A stretch of 64,000 bases of DNA from an uncultured Rikenellaceae bacterium (lineage in GTDB: Bacteria; Bacteroidota; Bacteroidia; Bacteroidales; Rikenellaceae), in the NCBI GenBank assembly GCA_946486375.1, contig CAMLTW010000009.1, forward strand, positions 32,175 to 96,174, read 5' to 3'. How positions within the stretch are numbered: the stretch's first letter is position 1; each line of letters opens with the position of its first letter. This document shows, piece by piece, positions 43,326 through 51,948 of the stretch. The notes beneath the pieces were generated by a model. It did not search any database. It worked only from the letters and a program-made list of their open reading frames with translations, and was not told the origin of the DNA. The position numbers and the translations under genes were made by a program.

Positions 43326-44489
43326 ATGAAACGGATTCTCCTTGTCCTGATTCTGTTTTTATGCAGCGTGAATTTCCTGTCGGCTCAGGAAGGAACCTAT
43401 GTCGTCACCCGCAAAGCCGATAAAATTCCGGTGTACAACCACGACCGGGAGATCGTCGGCCATCTGCGTCCCGGAGATAGAATCTTCGTCACCCTCTTCC
43501 ATCAGGTGCTTCCCAATGACGATCAGCTCACGGAACCCATTACGTTCGTGGAATACAAGGGACAAGAATGCATCCTGTTCCTCGAATCGGCAGACTGGAT
43601 GAAGTGCATCCAAAAAACGGCCGTGGATTTGGACGAACTGGAAACGACGGCGCCTCCGGATCCCTCGCAAAGCATTCCGTTCCTGCTCATCGTCGGAATC
43701 GTGAACCTGCTCGTTTTGCTGTATCTGGCCAAATTCCGCAATGTCATAAGCTGGGAGATGCGCGACCGGGCTTTCCGGAAAGGTGCGGCTCTGATACCCG
43801 GTTTGGCTTTGCTGACCGTATTTTCAGCCGAATTTTATTATTTGTACCGGGCCGTGAACCCCTTCTGGTTTTGCCAATGGGAACACGCGGGCTTCCTCGG
43901 AATGATCGCCGGCCTGGCCGGGATGATCGTCCTGCTCTATATTCAACTGACCGTGCTTTTGATCGTCATTTCCGCACTGGCGTATACCCGGAAGCCGAAC
44001 GCCCGGTATTTCGATTACGGGACCTCGTTCCTCGTCGCCTTCGTCGGCACCTGGCTCATCCTCATCGTCGACGGTTGGGAGGTCCTCTGGAAAGAGAACC
44101 TGCAGATCGGGATCGTCATCGCCGTCAGCTCTTTCCTGCTGTATAAAGTCCGCCACGTCATCCGGGAACGCAGCCTGATCTCCGGACTTCTGATCGTGCT
44201 CCTGTTCCTTACCGGCGTATCGACCTTATGCTACGCCTCCCTCGAGGTCTTCCGGAGAATATTCGAACTCGTCGCTCTCGTGTATATCATCCGGTTTTGC
44301 ATACAGGGAATCGGGAACAAGAATTTCCAGTGGAACCATGAAGGAGAGGATTACGTCGATTACTACGATTACAGGGAGGGAAAATCGCGGAGACTGTACC
44401 ACGACGGCGGCGGAAATTACACGGACTATTCGGACGGCTCCAATTGGGGGAAACGCGGAGATACCGGCGATTTCAACCGCTACAATTAA
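43326..44489 (+). CDS. Membrane protein with periplasmic SH3-like N-terminal domain, unknown
   Basis: A 387-residue protein. A signal peptide (MKRILLVLILFLCSVNFLSA) is followed by about 90 extracytoplasmic residues (GTYVVTRKADKIPVYNHDRE, IVGHLRPGDRIFV), which look like a bacterial SH3 fold. About seven membrane helices then run from residue 125 to 340. The tail is rich in Gly, Asp and Tyr (DYVDYYDYREGKSRRLYHDG) and probably disordered. I know no named family with this layout. The ATG at 43326 begins the signal peptide; a -7 TACCTTTG is at 43272-43279. The next gene starts 20 bases after the stop, so they form an operon. Confidence 0.72.
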   Translation: MKRILLVLILFLCSVNFLSAQEGTYVVTRKADKIPVYNHDREIVGHLRPGDRIFVTLFHQVLPNDDQLTEPITFVEYKGQECILFLESADWMKCIQKTAVDLDELETTAPPDPSQSIPFLLIVGIVNLLVLLYLAKFRNVISWEMRDRAFRKGAALIPGLALLTVFSAEFYYLYRAVNPFWFCQWEHAGFLGMIAGLAGMIVLLYIQLTVLLIVISALAYTRKPNARYFDYGTSFLVAFVGTWLILIVDGWEVLWKENLQIGIVIAVSSFLLYKVRHVIRERSLISGLLIVLLFLTGVSTLCYASLEVFRRIFELVALVYIIRFCIQGIGNKNFQWNHEGEDYVDYYDYREGKSRRLYHDGGGNYTDYSDGSNWGKRGDTGDFNRYN

Positions 44490-44508
44490 CTTTTCTTTTC
44501 GGGAAATC

Positions 44509-44871
44509 ATGGATATTTGGCAATACAACACCTTCAAATTTTTCAGACAGTACTTCAATCTTCCCCGGAGCATCGCCCTGCAATGGTGCATCGTAAAAGA
44601 ATCCACGCCCAAGGGGACGGAGTTTCGATTGGGCGTTGCCTTGAAAGGCACCGAACTGTATATCGACGTGGCCATGAGGAGATTTTTCAGCCGGATAGAC
44701 TGTCCCGCCATACAGCGCGCTTGTTTTCCGGCCGAAAGGATCGACAAAAAAGACCGGTACGAATACCGGAGTTCGGACGGATGGGTGATTTCCAAACCGA
44801 AGCGTTACATTTGGGACATCTACACCTCCTCGTGGTACGATGAAGATACGCTGGACCGCACCTTTCTATGA
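44509..44871 (+). CDS. Hypothetical soluble protein, second gene of an unknown operon
   Basis: A 120-residue protein without signal peptide or membrane helix. It is aromatic-rich (IWQYNTFKFFRQYF at the N-terminus, KRYIWDIYTSSWYDED near the C-terminus), with a beta-like centre (GTEFRLGVALKGTELYIDVA). I recognise no family. The start at 44509 is chosen because it follows the membrane-protein stop by 20 bases; longer in-frame readings overlap that gene. Co-transcription suggests a partner role with the membrane protein. Confidence 0.65.
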   Translation: MDIWQYNTFKFFRQYFNLPRSIALQWCIVKESTPKGTEFRLGVALKGTELYIDVAMRRFFSRIDCPAIQRACFPAERIDKKDRYEYRSSDGWVISKPKRYIWDIYTSSWYDEDTLDRTFL

Positions 44872-45255
44872 TCCGGCGGATGATGGAAGGGGACAGTCAA
44901 TCCGGCAGTTCTCCGGTTCCGATGTTTCCGTCTTCCGCCCTGCGCCCGGTCGAACGAACAGGATGCAGCCCGTAAACGGAACCGACGGTATTCCACCGGA
45001 ACCCTACGGTTTACGGAAATATTTCGTTCCGCCTGCCGCCCTTTACGGGGAAACGATCGAACTTTCACGGATGGCGGACACAAATTTCCCGGCCTCGTTC
45101 GTCCTGCTCTAAACCTCTCGTTTACAACCTTCCCGCCCTCATCCGCTCTTATTCTCGTTTTTTATCCTTATCTTTGCCGGCGTCAAACTCCGGCTCGGAC
45201 AGGCGGCCCACGGACGAATTCCCCGCATCGTCCCGATCCGGACTAAAATCAGCGA
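44872..45255. other. Intergenic region before the putative porin
   Basis: No supported gene. A -7 element TATCTTTG at 45169-45176 on the plus strand probably drives the porin gene. A short open frame that overlaps the end of the previous gene looks like compositional noise. Confidence 0.5.
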
Positions 45256-47277
45256 ATGGCCTTTCTTTCGGGACATATTCTTCCCCGGCTCTTCAGCATC
45301 CTGCTGGGGACGGCATTCGTGCTGGGAGCGGGCCAGGCTTCCGCGCAGCAGGATTTGCTGGAAAAACTGTTCCGCCGCAACAAGGACAAGGACTCGACCG
45401 AAGTTCGCCCGAAAAAGCCCCTCGAATCCTACTTCTTCGACGACTCCGTCCGGAAAAGATCGCTGTTCGCCTGGCGCGCGGACATGTTCCGGAACGACAT
45501 CCACCCCGCGGAAATCGACACCATGCCCAACCGGTTCGAAGTCGACTACCCGTTCCTGCGGAACGACGTGGGAGCCGCCTACCTCGGCAACCTGGGAGCG
45601 GCGGCCCAGCCCCTCAATTATTTCATCCGTCCCGAACTGCAGAACTTTTCCTTCCTGACGGCCTACGACTCCTACATCATCACCCCGGCGCGGGCCCGGT
45701 TCTACAACGTGAAACGGCCGTTCACCCACCTGTCCTACTTCATGTCGGGACAGACGCGGAACGCCGAGGAACAGCTGCGGATCACCCACGCCCAGAACAT
45801 TTCCCCCTCGACCGGCTTCAACATCGAGTACTTCAACCGGGGAACGCGGGGGATATACAGCAGCCAGCGGTCGAAGGACAAGAATTTCTCGTTCGCCTTC
45901 TCCCACACGGGGAAAAAGTATTCGATCCACGCGGGTTACATTTACAACATGGCCGAAGTGCGGGAAAACGGAGGGGTGCAACGGGACGAAGATATCACGG
46001 ACACGATTTTCAACCCGCCGTCCAACATCGCGGTGCAGCTCAAAGACGCCCAGAACCGGTTCAAGGGGAACACGTTCTACCTGGTTCAGGCTTACGGGAT
46101 TCCCCTGCAACGGGTGACGGACGAGGACTTTTCCATCGCGGACAAGTCCTCCATCTTCGTGGGCCACGCCTTCGAATACACGCGGTATTTCAAGAACTAC
46201 TCCGACACGCGGGAAAAAACCAACGAGGGCTTCTACGAGCACTGGTACATCGACCCCGACCGGTCGCTGGACTCCATCAACGAATCCATCGTCGACAACC
46301 GCCTGTTCCTGCAGATTCAGCCGTGGAACCGGAACGGCATCATCGGCACCATCGACGCGGGAATCGGCTATTCGTTCAACCACTACTACAACTTCTCGCT
46401 CGGCCAGTACCTGAACGCCGACCTGAAAGGGAACCGGAAAAACGACGCTTACGTGTACGGCTCCCTGGAGGGGAAACTCAAAAAGTACGTGTCCTGGAAC
46501 GCCGGAATCAACTACCACCCCTTCGGGTTCCGCAGCCAGGACATGAGACTCGACGCCCAACTGAAAATAAGTGCCTACATAAAGTCACGGCCGATCACCC
46601 TGACGGTATCGGGCTTCATCGACAACCGGTCGCCGAATTACTGGGACGAACATTATTTTTCCAACCATTTCGTCTGGAACAACGATTTCGCCAAGGAAAC
46701 GGAAACCCGGATCGACGGAAAGCTCGAAATACCCTCCATCGGACTGGAAGCCGGCGTCTGGCAGAGCCTCGTCAAGGACAAAATCTACTACGATGCCTCC
46801 GGCGTTCCCGCCCAGTTCGACGGCAACCTCAGCGTATCGGGCGTTTACCTGCGGAAGGATTTCAAGGCGGGCATCTTCCGGTTCAACCACCGCGCCCTGC
46901 TCCAGTGGAGCTCCCACGAGGAAGTGGCCCCCGTACCGCTGCTCAGCGCTTACGCGGCCTACTTCATCGATTTTTTTGTGGTACGAAATGTGCTGCGGGT
47001 GCAACTGGGTCTGGACGGGTGGTACAACACGAAGTACTATGCCCCCGGCTACAATCCGGCCGTCATGCAGTTTTACAACCAGCGCGAAAAGAAGCTCGGC
47101 GCCTATCCCTGGCTCGATGCCTTCGTCTCTGCCAAATGGAAGCGGATGCGGATACTCGTGAAGCTTCAGCACATGAACGAAGACCTTTTCGGCGAAAGAA
47201 ACTACTTCAGCGTCCTCCACTATCCGTTGAACAAGAGGATGTTCAAGTTGGGTTTCTCCTGGGGCTTCTACGACTGA
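45256..47277 (+). CDS. Putative porin (Porin_10-like outer-membrane protein)
   Basis: A 673-residue outer-membrane protein. It has a signal peptide (about residues 1-30, ending GQASAQQD) and a short charged linker (RRNKDKDSTEVRPKK). A long run of alternating aromatic/polar strands follows (YDSYIITPARARFYNVKRPF, FAFSHTGKKYSIHAGYIYNM, AGINYHPFGFRSQDMRLDAQ), ending in an aromatic strand FKLGFSWGFYD. This fits the large Bacteroidetes putative_porin family, of unknown solute. The start at 45256 is the first in-frame ATG before the signal peptide. It is followed after 60 bases by the MltF-like gene. Confidence 0.85.
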   Translation: MAFLSGHILPRLFSILLGTAFVLGAGQASAQQDLLEKLFRRNKDKDSTEVRPKKPLESYFFDDSVRKRSLFAWRADMFRNDIHPAEIDTMPNRFEVDYPFLRNDVGAAYLGNLGAAAQPLNYFIRPELQNFSFLTAYDSYIITPARARFYNVKRPFTHLSYFMSGQTRNAEEQLRITHAQNISPSTGFNIEYFNRGTRGIYSSQRSKDKNFSFAFSHTGKKYSIHAGYIYNMAEVRENGGVQRDEDITDTIFNPPSNIAVQLKDAQNRFKGNTFYLVQAYGIPLQRVTDEDFSIADKSSIFVGHAFEYTRYFKNYSDTREKTNEGFYEHWYIDPDRSLDSINESIVDNRLFLQIQPWNRNGIIGTIDAGIGYSFNHYYNFSLGQYLNADLKGNRKNDAYVYGSLEGKLKKYVSWNAGINYHPFGFRSQDMRLDAQLKISAYIKSRPITLTVSGFIDNRSPNYWDEHYFSNHFVWNNDFAKETETRIDGKLEIPSIGLEAGVWQSLVKDKIYYDASGVPAQFDGNLSVSGVYLRKDFKAGIFRFNHRALLQWSSHEEVAPVPLLSAYAAYFIDFFVVRNVLRVQLGLDGWYNTKYYAPGYNPAVMQFYNQREKKLGAYPWLDAFVSAKWKRMRILVKLQHMNEDLFGERNYFSVLHYPLNKRMFKLGFSWGFYD

Positions 47278-47337
47278 CGCCGCCTGCCGGCGCCGCCCGA
47301 AAAGGAGTCCGGGCAGTATTCACCAAAAAAACGCTTT

Positions 47338-48714
47338 ATGATTCGAAAATGCAAGACTTTATGGCTGATATCCATTTTTTTCATCCTGCTGTGCGCCTGT
47401 GCGCAAACCCGGTCCGTTGACGACCGGGACGATCGGAACGACCGGCTGACCGTGGCGCTCGACCTGGACATGCCGGGTTATTTCACCCTGAACGGCGAAA
47501 CGTTCGGGTACCAGTACGAACTGCTCCGGGCCTACGCCGAATCGGAGGGAACCGAGCTGAAAATCGTATCCGAGAACACGCCGGCCTCTTACCAGAGGCT
47601 GCTGGCCGAAGGGAAGCTCGACATGGCGACCACCCTGCGGGAACACATCACCGGAGAGGACAACATCGTGATCCCGGTTTACAACACCTCCTACGTCATC
47701 CTGACCGGGCGCAAGACGGCCCGAAACCTGACCACCGTTCCGGACGATCCGGCGGCCCTTCTGGCGGGTAAAAAAGTCCTCATCTCACACGGCTTTTCCG
47801 CTTCGCTCTCCTACAACCGGCTGCTGGATTCGCTCGACCGGGCCGAAACCTACCTTTCCTCCCGCAACTGCTTCGAGCTGTTGGAAGCCCTCAGCACCGG
47901 AAAATACGATTTCCTGATCTGCGAAAAAAGCGTGGCGCACCTGGGTTGCGCCCTGCTCCGGAACATCCGGGAGGTGTACGAATTCGAAGAGGAAATTCCC
48001 GTCTGCGTCCTGTTCAGCCGTCGGAATGCGGAACGGGCCGGACGGTTCCGGAACTGGCTTCGGGAATACGGGAAAACGGAAGCGTACGCCCTCCTGAACA
48101 CGCATTATTTCGAAAAGGGAATCGCATCCGAAATCATTTCCCGCGGCATCCGGAACAAGAAACGGGGAGCCATTTCGGTTTACGACGACGTTTTCAAACG
48201 GATCTGCGAGCGGGAAAACATCGACTGGCGGCTGGTGTCGGCCATCGCCTACAACGAGTCCAAGTTCAATCCCTACATCGTTTCGCCGCAGGGCGCACGG
48301 GGCCTGATGCAGATCATGCCTTCCGTGGCGCGCCAGTTCGGCATGCCCGCCGACAGCGTCATGGAACCGGAAAACAACGTGCTGCTGGCCATCCGGCTGA
48401 TCCGGAAACTCGACCGGATGATGAAGTTCTCGCCCGCAACCGGGGAGCGCGACCGGATGTCCATCATCCTGGCCTGCTACAACGGCGGAGTGGGTCACGT
48501 GGTCGATGCCCGGAATCTGGCGATCAAATACGGGGAGAACCCCGATTCGTGGGAAACGGTGGCCCGGTACCTGCGGCTGAAAGCGGAGGAAGACCGGTAC
48601 GCGCAGGACGAAGTGGTGACCAGCGGCCGGTTCTACGGCCCCGACGAAACGCTGGCGTTCGTATCCAACGTCATGTCCAAGTACGATTCCTACTGCATGC
48701 GGGTGAAACGATAA
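47338..48714 (+). CDS. mltF: MltF-like lytic transglycosylase lipoprotein
   Basis: A 458-residue protein with a lipoprotein signal (ISIFFILLCACAQTRS, lipobox LCAC). A periplasmic solute-binding-type domain (about 35-270, LTVALDLDMPGYFTLNGETF, GYQYELLRAYAESEGTELK) precedes a C-terminal SLT transglycosylase domain (about 290-458). The catalytic Glu is in AIAYNESKFNPYIVSPQGAR, followed by GLMQIMP and ILACYNGGVGHV. It cleaves peptidoglycan between MurNAc and GlcNAc. The two-domain layout is that of MltF. It lies 60 bases after the porin gene and may share its transcript. Confidence 0.9.
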   Translation: MIRKCKTLWLISIFFILLCACAQTRSVDDRDDRNDRLTVALDLDMPGYFTLNGETFGYQYELLRAYAESEGTELKIVSENTPASYQRLLAEGKLDMATTLREHITGEDNIVIPVYNTSYVILTGRKTARNLTTVPDDPAALLAGKKVLISHGFSASLSYNRLLDSLDRAETYLSSRNCFELLEALSTGKYDFLICEKSVAHLGCALLRNIREVYEFEEEIPVCVLFSRRNAERAGRFRNWLREYGKTEAYALLNTHYFEKGIASEIISRGIRNKKRGAISVYDDVFKRICERENIDWRLVSAIAYNESKFNPYIVSPQGARGLMQIMPSVARQFGMPADSVMEPENNVLLAIRLIRKLDRMMKFSPATGERDRMSIILACYNGGVGHVVDARNLAIKYGENPDSWETVARYLRLKAEEDRYAQDEVVTSGRFYGPDETLAFVSNVMSKYDSYCMRVKR

Positions 48715-48802
48715 CGACGGATGATCGTCTGCGGAGCCGCAGCAGCTTCGGCGGAAATACCCTCCCGACCGGAGAACGGATAGCGGATACGAAAAAACGA
48801 AC

Positions 48803-48824
48803 CGGGGAAGCATATGCTTCCCCG
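48803..48824 (+). terminator. Perfect palindromic hairpin after mltF
   Basis: A 22-base perfect palindrome with 11-base arms (CGGGGAAGCAT and its complement), 89 bases past the mltF stop and followed by ATTTCG. It may act as a weak terminator or transcript-end stabiliser. The tract to 49113 holds no gene. Confidence 0.5.
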
Positions 48825-48964
48825 ATTTCGATCTCCCAACCTGCAAAAACGCTTTGTCGGCTCTGCGTTTCCGGCAATCCGGTTCGGTCTTCCGCCCGTT
48901 CACCCACCGGAAAAGAAACGAACCGCACGCATCCCCTCCCTCACCCCACAACCGACGGAAAATA

Positions 48965-49008
48965 AAAAACGGGAGCGGATTCTCCGGCGAATCCATTCCC
49001 GTTTTTGT
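48965..49008 (+). terminator. Bidirectional rho-independent terminator
   Basis: AAAACGGGA and GGATTC pair across a short loop with GAATCC and TCCCGTTTTT; two short internal mismatches separate the stems. There is a T-run on the plus side and an A-run before the stem. It can end mltF from the left and the minus-strand gene at 49114 from the right. Confidence 0.75.
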
Positions 49009-49113
49009 ATTTTGCTACTGTCGTCGTCTCCGCCCTCCCGATACCGCCTTTCGCCCCCAACAGGATGAAACGAACGGACGGACGGCTTCGATCATGCCCC
49101 CATCACCACAACC

Positions 49114-49365
49114 CTACTGCTCCATCTCCTTCAGCAGTTTCCGGGCATAATCCAGGATAGTCCGGTCATCCAACGTCACGATTCCCCCGTCGGGCCCCTT
49201 CTCCACGTGAAATCCCACGGACTCCCCGCCTTCATAGTGACGCCCTCCGAAATAGTTGCGGACGGTATCCACACTCAGATTGAGATCATCGGCAATCCGC
49301 TGCATGCTGCCCGACGGCAGGCTGTCCTTGATACGACGCAGCTCATTGAATGTTATCACCTCCAT
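49114..49365 (-). CDS. Small HTH-type DNA-binding protein
   Basis: An 83-residue protein with a plausible helix-turn-helix (FNELRRIKDSLPSGSMQRIA, DDLNLSVDTVRNYFGG) followed by a short beta segment and a C-terminal helix (TILDYARKLLKEMEQ). I recall similar small DNA-binding proteins as common in Bacteroidetes but know no defined function. It is divergent from the HU gene. Its own promoter lies 40 bases upstream. Confidence 0.75.
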   Translation of the reverse strand: MEVITFNELRRIKDSLPSGSMQRIADDLNLSVDTVRNYFGGRHYEGGESVGFHVEKGPDGGIVTLDDRTILDYARKLLKEMEQ

Positions 49366-49405
49366 ATCCGTAAAGTTTTAGTTAATGTTTTTGTTTTTGT
49401 GTCCT

Positions 49406-49437
49406 TAAAGATAGAAATTATATTTCACTTTCTCAAA
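49406..49437 (-). promoter_or_regulatory. Promoter of the 49114-49365 gene
   Basis: On the minus strand TATCTTTA (49406-49413, one mismatch to TAnnTTTG) is preceded after 20 bases by TTTG (49434-49437). Confidence 0.6.
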
Positions 49438-49592
49438 CATCTTTCGACATTTCGGACAATTCACACTCAAAAAACACCTTCCTTTTTCATCGCTGCATTT
49501 CGCATACCAAATTCCGCGTCCGGGGCCCGGACGCCCCCTTTCCGGAGCGTGCGAAGCGTTTCCCGCGTGAAGAAAAAAACATATCCCGATAA

Positions 49593-49622
49593 TTGTCAAT
49601 CAAATAAATATCCCTATATTTG
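49593..49622 (+). promoter_or_regulatory. Promoter of the HU gene
   Basis: TTG (49593-49595), 19 bases, then TATATTTG (49615-49622), the Bacteroidetes consensus, 48 bases before the HU start, in an AT-rich stretch expected for a highly expressed gene. Confidence 0.8.
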
Positions 49623-49670
49623 CACTCCGTACCACAAAGCAAAAACTAAATAATTTAAACTTTTATAGAA

Positions 49671-49952
49671 ATGACAAAGGCAGATATCGTAAACGAAATC
49701 TCGAAAGGCACCGGTGTTGAAAAAGCACAGGTACAGCAGATTGTCGAAGCATTCATGGAATCCATCAAAGGTTCCCTGACCGCCAACAATAACGTTTATC
49801 TGAGAGGATTCGGCAGTTTTATCGTCAAAAAACGCGCTCAGAAAGTGGCCCGGAACATCTCCAAGAACACCACCATCACCATTCCGGAACACAACATCCC
49901 GGCGTTCAAACCGTCGAAAAGCTTTGTCCTGAAAGTAAAAGACAATCAATAA
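49671..49952 (+). CDS. HU-family DNA-binding protein
   Basis: A 93-residue nucleoid protein: MTKADIVNEISKGTGVEKAQ, a helical dimerisation part, and the beta-arm region YLRGFGSFIVKKRAQKVARN with FKPSKSF at the end. Length and sequence fit HU/IHF of Bacteroidetes. Its codon use is more A/T-rich than the neighbours, which is common in strongly expressed genes here. It is followed after 106 bases by the tiny basic gene at 50059 and is probably co-transcribed up to the terminator at 50220. Confidence 0.96.
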   Translation: MTKADIVNEISKGTGVEKAQVQQIVEAFMESIKGSLTANNNVYLRGFGSFIVKKRAQKVARNISKNTTITIPEHNIPAFKPSKSFVLKVKDNQ

Positions 49953-50058
49953 CGACCCTCCGTTCCGCCAAGGGGTTCCGGCCCGCCCCGTCTGCGGGAA
50001 GCGCCTCCGGACGGACACAGGCAGTAAATACCATCGTATAATTTAAAAACTGAACGTC

Positions 50059-50151
50059 ATGCCAAGCGGAAAAAAAAGGAAAAGGCATAAAATGGCTACC
50101 CACAAACGGAAGAAACGCCTCAGGAAGAACAGACACAAAAAGAAAAAATAG
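50059..50151 (+). CDS. 30-residue basic protein, AURKAIP1/COX24-like
   Basis: A 30-codon frame, MPSGKKRKRHKMATHKRKKR then a further ten residues nearly all Lys/Arg/His/Asn, ending KKKK. Half or more of the residues are basic. The core RKRHKMATHKRKKR matches the RKRR.KMN.HK.KKR pattern of the AURKAIP1/COX24 (mS38) family, mitochondrial small-subunit ribosomal proteins with short bacterial relatives in Bacteroidetes. A ribosome- or RNA-associated role is thus likely but not shown. It sits between HU and RNase G, before a strong terminator. It is easily missed by gene callers because of its size. Confidence 0.75.
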   Translation: MPSGKKRKRHKMATHKRKKRLRKNRHKKKK

Positions 50152-50182
50152 GTAGCCTGTTTTTTGTCTGACCCAAGTTTCG

Positions 50183-50220
50183 ATAAACCTAAAGAGACGC
50201 TGTATCCTCTTTAGGTTTAT
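50183..50220 (+). terminator. Rho-independent terminator after the COX24-like gene
   Basis: A 14-bp perfect stem: ATAAACCTAAAGAG (50183-50196) with CTCTTTAGGTTTAT (50207-50220), loop of 10. The T-tract after it is poor (TGCATC), but the stem itself ends in TTTAT. Confidence 0.75.
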
Positions 50221-50290
50221 TGCATCATAAGGGAATTTTCCCCGGCGGCTCCGTCGGGAACCGCGGAGAGATTCCGTAAACGACACTGTT

Positions 50291-51829
50291 ATGAACAAAG
50301 AGTTAATCATCAACGTAACTCCGGACGAAATACACATCGCTCTGGTCGAGGACAAGCTGCTGGTGGAATACAGCCGGGAGAAGAGCAAGACCGGATTTTC
50401 CGTGGGGGACGTTTACCTGGGAAAGGTCAAAAAGATCATGCCCGGACTGAACGCCGCCTTCGTCAACATCGGCCACGAGAAGGATGCTTTCATCCACTAC
50501 CTGGATCTGGGTTCCCAGTTCCAGACCCTGCAGAAGGGGCTGACCAATCCCAAGGCTAAGAACGTGCCGTTCGAGCAGCTCCGCAACGAGCAGGCGCTGA
50601 AACGGGACGGCAAGATCGCCCAGGTGCTGACGACCGGCCAGAACATCCTGGTGCAGATCGCCAAGGAAGCCATCTCGACCAAAGGGCCGCGGCTCACGTC
50701 GGACATTTCGCTGGCCGGACGCCGCGTGGTGCTCATGCCGCTGGTCAACAAGATTTCCGTTTCCCAGAAAATCAAGTCCAACGAGGAACGGAAACGGCTC
50801 AAGAAGATCGCGGAAGGGATTCTGCCCAAAAACTACGGACTGATCATCCGCACGGCCGCGCTCGGCAAGGAGGCGCAGGACCTCGAACAGGAAATCACCG
50901 CCCTGGTGAACAAGTGGGAGATGATCTACAAAAAGGCCAAGACCGAAACGCCTCCCGTCCTGCTGGCCAATGAAATCAACCGCACCACCGCCATCCTGCG
51001 CGATCTGCTGAATGTTTCCTTTTCCAACATCCACGTGAACGACGAGACGGTCTACGAGGAAATCCGGGAATACATCAAAACCATCGAGCCGGAGAAGGAA
51101 AAGATCGTCAAGCTGTACAAGGGGAGCGTTCCCATCTTCGACAATTTCGACATCACCAAGCAGATCAAATCGTCGTTCGGCAAGACGATTTCCTTCAAGA
51201 AGGGGGCCTACATGATCATCGAGCACACGGAAGCCCTGCACGTGATCGACATCAACAGCGGCAAACGGGCCAAGGTGGCTGACAATCAGGAGGAAACGGC
51301 GCTGGAAGTGAACATGAACGCCACGCCGGAAATCGCCCGGCAGCTGCGGCTGCGGGACATGGGCGGCATCATCGTGATCGACTACATCGACATGCACCAG
51401 AGCGCCAACCGGCAGGCGGTGTACGAAAAGATGAAAGAGGCGATGGCCGGCGACCGGGCCAAACACACCATCCTTCCCCTGACCAAGTTCGGCCTGATGC
51501 AGATCACCCGGCAGCGGGTGCGTCCGGCCACCGAAATCGACACGGTGGAAATGTGCCCGACCTGCGGGGGAACCGGCAAGATCACCCCGTCCATCCTGTT
51601 CGAAGAAAAGCTGGAAAACCTGGTGGCGTACTACGCCAAAGAACAAAAGCAAAAGTATCTGGTCATTCACCTCCACTACTTCGTAGCGGCCTACCTCAAC
51701 GCCGGGCTGGTATCCATCCGTACCAAGTGGATGATGAAATACAAATGCCGGATCAAGATCATACCCGATATGTCCATGGGATATATCGAAGCCAGGTTCT
51801 TCGACCGGAACGGAGAAGAGCTGCACTGA
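50291..51829 (+). CDS. rng: Ribonuclease G (Rne/Rng family)
   Basis: A 512-residue endoribonuclease for rRNA and mRNA processing. The N-terminal S1 domain (GDVYLGKVKKIMPGLNAAFV, IGHEKDAFIHYLDL) is followed by the catalytic DNase I-like core (HVIDINSGKRAK, and VIDYIDM with the metal Asp residues) and the zinc-link MCPTCGGTGKI near residue 425. It lacks the long C-terminal scaffold of RNase E. The start MNKELIINVTPDEI is conserved in Bacteroidetes. A strong terminator follows. Confidence 0.95.
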   Translation: MNKELIINVTPDEIHIALVEDKLLVEYSREKSKTGFSVGDVYLGKVKKIMPGLNAAFVNIGHEKDAFIHYLDLGSQFQTLQKGLTNPKAKNVPFEQLRNEQALKRDGKIAQVLTTGQNILVQIAKEAISTKGPRLTSDISLAGRRVVLMPLVNKISVSQKIKSNEERKRLKKIAEGILPKNYGLIIRTAALGKEAQDLEQEITALVNKWEMIYKKAKTETPPVLLANEINRTTAILRDLLNVSFSNIHVNDETVYEEIREYIKTIEPEKEKIVKLYKGSVPIFDNFDITKQIKSSFGKTISFKKGAYMIIEHTEALHVIDINSGKRAKVADNQEETALEVNMNATPEIARQLRLRDMGGIIVIDYIDMHQSANRQAVYEKMKEAMAGDRAKHTILPLTKFGLMQITRQRVRPATEIDTVEMCPTCGGTGKITPSILFEEKLENLVAYYAKEQKQKYLVIHLHYFVAAYLNAGLVSIRTKWMMKYKCRIKIIPDMSMGYIEARFFDRNGEELH

Positions 51830-51890
51830 ACGCAGACGGCAGGAAAAAGGAACCGCGTCCCGGCGCGGAGACAAAAAGAAAATTCAAGCG

Positions 51891-51931
51891 AACAGGGCGT
51901 CCTATGGTATAGGACGCCCTGTTTCGTTTTT
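51891..51931 (+). terminator. Rho-independent terminator of rng
   Basis: AACAGGGCGTCCTAT pairs perfectly with its complement ending at about 51923, with a short loop, followed by TCGTTTTT. It lies about 60 bases after rng and just before the convergent sulfatase stop. Confidence 0.92.
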
Positions 51932-51948
51932 ATAGACCGCAGGCAGAA

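Noticed and set aside
44840..45112. Short plus-strand frame overlapping the end of the 44509 gene.
   Set aside because: No motif, overlaps the previous gene out of frame, and no promoter or ribosome-binding site of its own.
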